Shown here: positions 53,378 to 61,300 of the stretch, one piece after another
Layout: each line of letters starts with the position of its first letter
Position numbering within the stretch: position 1 is the first letter of the stretch
Origin: an uncultured Halomicronema sp.
Lineage (GTDB): Bacteria; Cyanobacteriota; Cyanobacteriia; Phormidesmidales; Phormidesmidaceae
Direction of reading: 5' to 3'
Length of the DNA: 64,000 bases
NCBI GenBank assembly: GCA_937899725.1
Contig: CALCCA010000063.1
Location: 48,509-112,508 of the forward strand
Notes under the pieces: model-generated
Told to the model about the DNA's origin: nothing
Database searches by the model: none
Seen by the model: only the letters and a program-made list of their open reading frames with translations
Program-made: the position numbers and the translations under genes

Positions 53378-56239
53378 ATGCATCACGTTACTGGATTAAT
53401 CAGCCTCGCGATCGCGGGCAGTGCCCCCTTCTGCATAGTTCTGCCAAGTTTGGCTCAAACGCTTGTTGATCGATCTCGCCAAGCTGACGCCGTGGTCTCA
53501 CCGTCGATCTCCTCAGTTACTGAGGAGATTGCTGATCTAGAGGCACCAGCAATTGAGCGCCCTGAGGAACCGGATATTGAAGAACATGAAGAGCCCGCCG
53601 TGCAGCTGCTGCCAGCAGATCAAAATCGCTCCGGTATAGAAGAACAAGATCGCCCCGATACGGATCTGCAGAACCAGCCCGATCAACCCGAGACTGAAGA
53701 TTTTCCGCTGCCGCTGGATGCTGAAGACAGCCCGTCAGTGTCCGTAGTGCAAATTACTCAAATTCAACTCGTGCCGATCGCCGATGGCTTGCAAGTAGTG
53801 CTGGTGACCAGTGATCCAACTGCCCCCGAAATCTTGCAGTTTCAGGAGGGCAACACGCTGGTGGTCGATATTGTGGGGGCGCAGTTAGCGCTGCCCGAGG
53901 GCGATCGCTTCCAACAAGACAATCCGGTACCCTCAGTCGCCTCAATTGCGATCGAGCAGGTGACGACATCCGACGTGCAGATTACGGTGAACGCAGCGAC
54001 GGAGACCGCCCCCAATGCCTTTCTCGAACGGGCTGCTGAATCGCTCATTCTCGATATTGCCACCACGCCACCGGGAGAATCGACTGAAGCTGACGATCTG
54101 CAGTTTGGCAATAACCTGCGGATCATCGTAGCGGCGTCACCGCTGCCGCGTTATCAGGTACCCACCGCTAGTGCGGGCACTCGAACCGACACGGATATCC
54201 TCGACATTCCGCAAGGCATTCAGGTGATTCCCCAAGCCGTGTTAGAAGATCAGGGGACTGACAGCCTGGGGCAGGCCTTGCAAAACGTCAGTGGGGCTTT
54301 CACTGGGCGATCGGAGAGTGGCTCACGGGCGACAACCCCGATTATTCGGGGATTTGAAACTGACAACATTCTGCGCAATGGCCTGCGAGACGACACGCTA
54401 CGCCTCGGCTCTGGCATTATTAATATTGACCGTATTGAAGTGTTGAAAGGCCCAGCCTCGGTGCTATTTGGCTCCGGCAATCTAGGCGGCACCGTCAACC
54501 TGGTGACCGAGGTGCCCCAGCGCGATCCTCGCTATGACTTTGAACTGACAGCGGGGAATTATGCTGCTTACGGGACTGCCCTCGATTTCACGGGTCCCTT
54601 GGATCAATACAGCAGCTACCGCACCAATCTGGCCTATGAAAATCGCGGCAGCTTTGTTGATTTTGAGGAAAGTGAATTTCTGTTTTTTGCCCCCACACTG
54701 CAAATCATCGACACTGAGCAAACCAGCTTAATTGTGGATGTTGAGTATCTCTATAATCGCTCGTCAGGCAGCTCATCTGGTTTACCCGCAATTTCGGCGA
54801 TCGGCCTGGAAAACAATTCGCTGGCGGATCGATTTCTAGAAGGAGACGCCTTCTCGGAGGACGATATCGCTCGGGCCGGCACGCTGGATATTCGCACCAA
54901 CTCCGGCGAACCCGAGATTAGCCGTACGGAAAGCAATATCTCTCGCATTAGCTACCGGCTAGATCATCAAATTAATGACACCTGGCAGGTGAGAAATGAG
55001 TTTTTAGCCTCTTTCCAAAATACGGCTGAAGACAGTTTTGTGGCTGGGGTGGGCTTCTTTCAATCGCGGGGACAAATCGACTTTAATCGCCTCAATCGCC
55101 TGTGGCTGGATAATCCGAGTAACCGGGAAGCTTACACGTTAAACACCAACGTCGTCGGCGATTTTGCCATTGCCGGAATGGACCAAACCCTCCTGCTCGG
55201 GGTGGAGTGGTTTCAAGAAACCCAAGAGGATCAGCTGTTTTCGCGGCAATTCTTGCCCTTTCTCGATCCGGATGTCGAACCGTTTAATATTTTTGAACCC
55301 AATTATGATCCGCAGCGGTTTTTCCCGGAGAATAATCCTGATTTTGCCTTCGCCCTGCGATCGGACAGTTTTACCCGTCGCCGCACGATCGGCTTATACG
55401 GTCAGTCGCAACTCAACATTTTTGACAATCTGATTGTGTTAGTGGGCGGACGGATTGACTTTGCCGATCAGTTCTTTGTGGATGCGGCTAATCTGACGAA
55501 TCCCGACCCGATTGAAACCTCTGACACAGCCTTTAGTCCCCGCGTGGGCATTGTCTACAAACCGTTCGACAACGTCTCACTCTATGCCAGCTATACGGAG
55601 TCGTTTAATCCTGTGATTGGTCAGTCTCAGGACGGTGAGGTGTTTGCCCCAGAGCGAGGCAACCAATTTGAGGTGGGGGTGAAGGCCGATTTGCTGGACG
55701 ATCGCCTCTCGGCCACCTTGGCCTACTACCAGTTGCGCCGCACCAATGTGGCCACCCAAGATCCTGACAATACAGGGTTTCAAGTGCAGGTGGGCGAACA
55801 AGCAAGCGACGGCGTGGAACTGGATATCGCGGGCGAGCTGCTCCCCGGTTGGAATATCATTGCTACCTATGCCTACACCGATGCCCGCATTAGCGAAGAC
55901 AACCAGTTTTCAGAAGGGTTGCGGCTCCAAAATGTGCCGGAACATGCCGCCAGTGTGTGGACCTCTTACGAAATTCAGGACGGCGCTCTGGAGGGCTTGG
56001 GATTGGGTCTGGGCGTTTATTTTCAAGGGGAGCGGAATGGTGACCTATTTACCCCCTTTACCCTACCGAGCTATGTGCGCACCGATGCGTCCCTCTTTTA
56101 CCGCCGGGAGCAGTTTCGGGCGCAGCTCAATTTTCAAAACCTGTTTGATGTCCGCTACTTCGAAGGGGCGCGGGATCAGTTTCGGGTGACTCCCGGTGCC
56201 CCTTTCACCATTTTTGGCACTGTCGGTTGGGAGTTTTAG
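53378..56239 (+). CDS. TonB-dependent ferric-siderophore receptor, FhuA/IutA-like, with AMIN domain
   Basis: 953 residues with a signal peptide (to about residue 25) and an acidic, proline-rich linker (35-115). An AMIN-like domain (about 123-230) and the plug follow. The plug holds DIPQGIQVIPQAVLEDQGT, RGFETDNILRNG and IEVLKGPASVLFGSG. The barrel ends FTIFGTVGWEF. The plug sequence is of the FhuA/ferrichrome-aerobactin type, unlike the three other receptors, and the fourth receptor is therefore from a separate line. The MFS gene follows 3 bases after its stop. Hydroxamate substrates are typical of this group but are not proven here. Confidence 0.9.
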   Translation: MHHVTGLISLAIAGSAPFCIVLPSLAQTLVDRSRQADAVVSPSISSVTEEIADLEAPAIERPEEPDIEEHEEPAVQLLPADQNRSGIEEQDRPDTDLQNQPDQPETEDFPLPLDAEDSPSVSVVQITQIQLVPIADGLQVVLVTSDPTAPEILQFQEGNTLVVDIVGAQLALPEGDRFQQDNPVPSVASIAIEQVTTSDVQITVNAATETAPNAFLERAAESLILDIATTPPGESTEADDLQFGNNLRIIVAASPLPRYQVPTASAGTRTDTDILDIPQGIQVIPQAVLEDQGTDSLGQALQNVSGAFTGRSESGSRATTPIIRGFETDNILRNGLRDDTLRLGSGIINIDRIEVLKGPASVLFGSGNLGGTVNLVTEVPQRDPRYDFELTAGNYAAYGTALDFTGPLDQYSSYRTNLAYENRGSFVDFEESEFLFFAPTLQIIDTEQTSLIVDVEYLYNRSSGSSSGLPAISAIGLENNSLADRFLEGDAFSEDDIARAGTLDIRTNSGEPEISRTESNISRISYRLDHQINDTWQVRNEFLASFQNTAEDSFVAGVGFFQSRGQIDFNRLNRLWLDNPSNREAYTLNTNVVGDFAIAGMDQTLLLGVEWFQETQEDQLFSRQFLPFLDPDVEPFNIFEPNYDPQRFFPENNPDFAFALRSDSFTRRRTIGLYGQSQLNIFDNLIVLVGGRIDFADQFFVDAANLTNPDPIETSDTAFSPRVGIVYKPFDNVSLYASYTESFNPVIGQSQDGEVFAPERGNQFEVGVKADLLDDRLSATLAYYQLRRTNVATQDPDNTGFQVQVGEQASDGVELDIAGELLPGWNIIATYAYTDARISEDNQFSEGLRLQNVPEHAASVWTSYEIQDGALEGLGLGLGVYFQGERNGDLFTPFTLPSYVRTDASLFYRREQFRAQLNFQNLFDVRYFEGARDQFRVTPGAPFTIFGTVGWEF

Positions 56240-56242
56240 GTC

Positions 56243-57550
56243 ATGCGGACTTTTTTAAGAATTTGGGCAGGGCAACTGGTCTCGACCATCGGCAGCTATA
56301 TGACCGTCTTTGCCCTAATCTTTTGGGTGTGGGAGGTCACGGGTTCCGCAACAAGTTTGGCCCTGGTGACCTTTTTTTCGCAACTGCCGCGCTTAGTGGT
56401 GACACCTCTAGCAGGGATCGCGGTCGATCGCTGGCCCCGCAAACAGTTGATGATCTTGGGCGATGTCGTGGCCATGCTCTGCACGATCGCGATCGCCCTA
56501 CTGTACTGGGGCGATCACCTGCAAATCTGGCATCTCTATACCGCGGTGGCGGTATACGGCTGCTTCGGGCAACTGCAAACCCTGGCATACTCCACCTCGA
56601 TCGCGCTTTTAGTCGAAAAAGACAACTACACCCGCGCCGAAAGCATGGTCGCTGCCGTTAATTATAGTGGCGCGATCTTTTCGCCTATTCTGGCCGGCAG
56701 TCTCTACCCAATCATCGGTCTCAAAGGCATTATCTTGATCGACCTGAGCACGTTCTTAATCGCCTTTGGCATTCTGCTGACGGCGACAATCCCTCAGCCT
56801 AGCGGCGACGAAGCCGAAACCACAGCGCCAAAGGTGAGCTGGGCCAACCTCACCTTTGGCTTACGCCACATCCTGAAAACCCCAGGCTTGTTGGCCATGA
56901 TGATCGCCTTCTCGTGCTTTGCCCTGCCCAGTGACATCGGCAAGGCTTTGTACAACCCGATGATTTTGGCGCGATCGGGGGGCAGCGAACAAGTTCTGGG
57001 GGCCGTCACCACGGCGGCAGGACTGGGCGGCGTGGTGGGGGCACTCTTCCTCAGTTGGCAAGGGGGATTCAAACAGCGGATTCACGGGATGCTGCTGGGA
57101 TTTGCCGGGACAGGCCTATGCAAAATTGTTCTGGGCCTGGGGCAAACCGCCTGGATCTGGATACCGGCGCACTTTGCGGCTACCCTGCTGATTCCGCTTT
57201 ACTACAGCTCTAGTAATGCGATTTGGTATGCCAAAGTGCCACCCGCGCTACAGGGCCGAGTGCTGGCGGCTGATCAGATGGTGGGCTTGGGGATTGGCGC
57301 GATCGCCCCCCTGCTCGCCGGTCCCCTCGCTGATTTTGTGTTTGAGCCCGCGATGCAGCCAGAAGGCGCCCTCACGGGGATTTTTGGTCCTTTGGTGGGC
57401 ACGGGGCCGGGGGCGGGGATTGCCCTGCTCTACATGCTGATGGCAACACTAATGGTAGTGGTGGGATTAGCGGGCTATGGCTTTCGCACCTTACGCTCAG
57501 TGGAAACGCTGCTGCCCGACCATGCGATCGAAACTCGCCCCGTCGAATAG
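56243..57550 (+). CDS. MFS transporter, EntS-like
   Basis: 435 residues with about 12 helices. The motif GIAVDRWPRKQLMILGD fits the major-facilitator loop signature, and LLYMLMATLMVVVGLAGYGF is the last helix. The start FLRIWAGQLVSTIGSYMTVFAL resembles the EntS/MFS-3 group, which exports siderophores or multiple drugs. It starts 3 bases after the receptor gene, so it is expressed with it. Export of a siderophore or import of a chelate released in the periplasm are both compatible. Confidence 0.8.
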   Translation: MRTFLRIWAGQLVSTIGSYMTVFALIFWVWEVTGSATSLALVTFFSQLPRLVVTPLAGIAVDRWPRKQLMILGDVVAMLCTIAIALLYWGDHLQIWHLYTAVAVYGCFGQLQTLAYSTSIALLVEKDNYTRAESMVAAVNYSGAIFSPILAGSLYPIIGLKGIILIDLSTFLIAFGILLTATIPQPSGDEAETTAPKVSWANLTFGLRHILKTPGLLAMMIAFSCFALPSDIGKALYNPMILARSGGSEQVLGAVTTAAGLGGVVGALFLSWQGGFKQRIHGMLLGFAGTGLCKIVLGLGQTAWIWIPAHFAATLLIPLYYSSSNAIWYAKVPPALQGRVLAADQMVGLGIGAIAPLLAGPLADFVFEPAMQPEGALTGIFGPLVGTGPGAGIALLYMLMATLMVVVGLAGYGFRTLRSVETLLPDHAIETRPVE

Positions 57551-58392
57551 ACTGTCGCAGCCAGGCCATCAATCGCCCTAGCTTTTGCAAATTTTGCAAA
57601 AGTTGGCAGCCGCCTTACGATCATGAGCTTATTGAAATGGATACTCAATAAGCAGCGACTGGCTGATAACTTTTCTGTATAAAAATCTGATAAAGCTGAC
57701 GTGGCAGGTACTGCTGACAACCTGAACGGAAGTCTAGTATTTCCTTGCTTTCGCGCCTATTAAGAAGCTTTTCGTGGCCAATAAATCGGGGCCAGCGGCT
57801 ATGAGCCCTCCGGATATTCACTGATTAATTTCAATTATCTTTATAAAGTTGACGTGTTTAAATCCAGGTCGGATGGTAGTATCCCTCTGTAGGTTAATGA
57901 GATTATGTCTCATTAATGAAATCAAAAATCGACTATACGAAGCGATTTCCAAATCAGCCTGACCGGGTAAGTCACTAGCCCGCCACTTCCTCAATCCCAC
58001 AACGGTCTCTCAGGCTGCTTTATTCGTTGCCACGACGATGGCTAAATGGCCCTGAGATTAGGTTCTGGGCGAGTTAGGGGCGCGGGTTTAAGCGCTTTGG
58101 CGCAATGGCTTGGCGTCATTGGCTCAGTTGCTAGCGATGACGATGTTCTGGGGCAACTCTCTTGCAGAGAGGCGATCACCCGACGAGTATGGCTTCGCTA
58201 GTCCCAACATGCCTACCCACTTGGCTTTGCCCAGTCGGTTCAACTCGTCTGGCTTTGGGATGGTGGTCTGATTAGTGGCAAGCCGGTTCAGCCATTTTTA
58301 GGCAAGAGACGGCGATCGCTGCTGCGTTCCGGTCATAAGCCACCCCAATCCTTGTCGACCTTCACGACAGTACACACTGGAGTAATCTCCCC
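57551..58392. other. 842-base intergenic stretch before the giant Calx-beta gene
   Basis: No convincing gene. A 21-base interrupted palindrome lies at 57582-57602. A strongly AT-rich segment is at 57822-57860 (AATTTCAATTATCTTTATAA), similar in parts to the promoter before receptor 4. The frame at 58200-58390 (QSVQLVWLWDGGLISGKPV) could be the decayed end of an unidentified gene. Confidence 0.4.
57582..57602. promoter_or_regulatory. 21-base palindrome after the MFS gene
   Basis: CTTTTGCAAA-T-TTTGCAAAAG is a perfect 10-bp inverted repeat around a single T, 32 bases after the MFS stop. It could be a terminator stem, though it has no T-run, or an operator. Confidence 0.4.
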
Positions 58393-61300
58393 ATGGTTCA
58401 AGTTAGTCTCTCGACCTCTACCGACTTTGACGGCGATCTCAACGCTCTGGTCGAAGATCAAGGTACTGCCCTAACGTTGCGCTTCGATCTAGACGAACCC
58501 GCCCCTCCGAGCGGTCTCAAGGTCTATATTGACAGCGACGTTGAGCAAATTCTTAACCGGCTAGATTTACCGGCGGCGATCGCCAATCCGCAGTTTGAGA
58601 ATCTCAATCTCTTCGCCACTCAGACCAATTTTGATAACTCCGGCTTGGCCGTGGAAATCGCCGGGGGAGCAACTTTTGCCAGCATTACTCTCGATATTTT
58701 TGATAATCCTGAACCGGATACCTTTTTGCCCGAGACCTTTGACGGTCTGGTCGAAGCCGTCTTCTCACTCGTGACGGCTGATCAAATTGCGCCAGAAGAT
58801 CAGACCAGCATTACCGGGGTCGGTGATTACACGATTGCCCCTGATGCTGCCACCAGTACCGTCCTCTTTGCCGATGAGGTAAGTCAGTTGCCAGGCACCC
58901 CACCGCCCCCGCCAGCCAACGGTTACGACGAAGCAGTGAGTGGCGATATCTCTGATGATCCGAATAATCCAGTTGGCCTAACGTTGGTAGAAGGCACCAC
59001 GCAACTGTCCGCTTCCACGGGGGGCGGCGATCAAGAGTATGTGACCGTGACTGTTCCCGACGGGTTTCAGTTAGAGGCCATCTTGTTAGAGGATTACTCT
59101 CAGTCAGATGTCTCCTTTATTGGGGTTCAAGAAGGCGCGACCTTTACGGAGCCCCTGGATAATAGTGCCGAACTGGGCGAATTTCTAGGTTACTCCCTGT
59201 TTGGCATTAGTGCGGTGGGCACCGATATTTTGGACAACATTGGTAATGGCTCTAACGGCCCCGGCTTTGGGGGGCAAGGGTTTTCTGGCCCACTCCCGGC
59301 GGGGACTTATACCTTCGCCATCCAGCAACTAGATGGCCCGAGTGACTATACCCTCGCCTTTAATGTCTCTGAAGCAACTGTCACACCGCCTCCGACTGGT
59401 GACTTGCCCGTCGTGAGTTTTGAGGCAATTCCGGCCACCGTTTCAGAAGAAACGCCTGATGCTCAAGTGGTCTGGCAATGGGCCATCACTGGGGACTTCC
59501 CAATTGAAGGCATCACCGTCAATTTTGATACGCTGGGCGACAACAATGTGATTGCCTTTACCGAGCAGTTCGCCGCTGATCGCGAGGCGGAATTCAATGA
59601 CGCCGAGATTGTTGGATTTGATGAAACGACGGGTCGCCTGCAGATTTTACTCTCGGCTCCTGACGGCAACTTCGTGCTGCCGATCATCAACGACATTTTA
59701 GAAGAAGGCGCTCAGACGTTTGACTTTCAGTTAGCGGCAGGCGAAGGCTACACCGTCGATCCGAATCAAAATTCAACCCTGCTCACCATCAATGACGATA
59801 ATGGTGGCCCCGGCGTTGGCCCGACTGTGGGACTCGCCGTCTCTGAAGCCAACCTGGCGGAGGGCGATCCCCTTACGGTGACCTTCACAGTGGAGGGGGA
59901 CATCCCCGCCGATGGAGTACAAGTGCTGGTGCAAAGCGATGTGCCAGGTTCCTTGGGCCAGTTTGACCTCGCTGATTTGGGGAATATCTCTACCACGGGG
60001 ATCGCCGGTTTACCCACGGTGGGCGATGGTGGCGGCGGCAGCTTCTTTGTCACCATTACCGAACCTACCGCCACGATTTCCCTCAACGTCTTTGATGACA
60101 TTTTGGCCGAAGACCCTCTGCCCATCACCTTTACCCTAGCCAATGGTGAAGAGTACGAGGTGAGCCCCGAGAGTGGTAGCGCTATGCTCACCATCACCGA
60201 TGAGCCTTCAATTCCTGGCCCCACGGTGGGGATTACTGTTGATAGCACTGATGTGACTGAAGGCGAGGCGGTTACGCTCAGCTTCACGGTAGAGGGCGAA
60301 ATTCCTGAAGGCGGCGTCACGGTGTTGGTGAATGATGTGGCCAGTGCCCAAAGTCAACTTCGCAGCCTCACCGAGTTTGACGTCGCCAATGTTGAGCTGA
60401 GCGAGGGCATTGCTGAGTTCCCCTCGCCTGCAGACGGTGACAGTGGCTTCTTTGTCACTCTCACCCAACCCACCGCCAGCATTACTCTACCGGTGCTTGA
60501 CGATGGCGCTGATGAAGATGAGGCTAATGAGTCCTTTACCTTTGGGTTAATTGAGGGCGAAGCCTATGGGGTTGACCCCGAGGCCAGTAGTGTCACCCTC
60601 AATATCAGCGACGTCGGCGATGGCAATCCCCCCACCAGTGATTTACCGGTCGTGAGTTTTGAGGCAATTCCGGCCACCGTTTCAGAAGAAACACCGGATG
60701 CTCAAGTGGTCTGGCAGTGGACGGTAACGGGCGATTTCCCAGCTGAAGGTATCACCGTCAACTTTGACACCCTAGGCGATAACGATGTGATTGCCTTTAC
60801 CGAGCAGTTTGCCGCCGATCGCGAGTCGGAATTCAATGACGCCGAAATCGTTGGCTTCGAAGAAGACACCGGTCGCCTGCAAATTTTACTCTCGGCTCCT
60901 GACGGCAACTTCGTGTTGCCGATCATCAACGACATTTTGGAAGAAGGCGCTCAAACATTTGATTTCCAGTTAGCCGAAGGCGAAGGCTACACCATCGATC
61001 CGAATCAAAATTCAACCCTGCTCACCATCAATGACGACAATGGTGGCCCCGGCGTTGGCCCGACCGTTGGACTAGCTGTCTCTGAAACGAGTCTGGCGGA
61101 GGGCGATCCCCTCACGGTCACCTTTACGGTCGAGGGTGACATCCCAGAGGGAGGGGTACAAGTTCTGGTTCAAAGCGATGTCCCCGGTTCTCTAGGACAG
61201 TTCGACCTCGCTGATTTAGGCAATATCACCACCACTGGTATCGAAGGTTTGCCCACTGTTGGCGATGGGGGGGGCGGCAGCTTCTTTGTCACCCTCGTTG

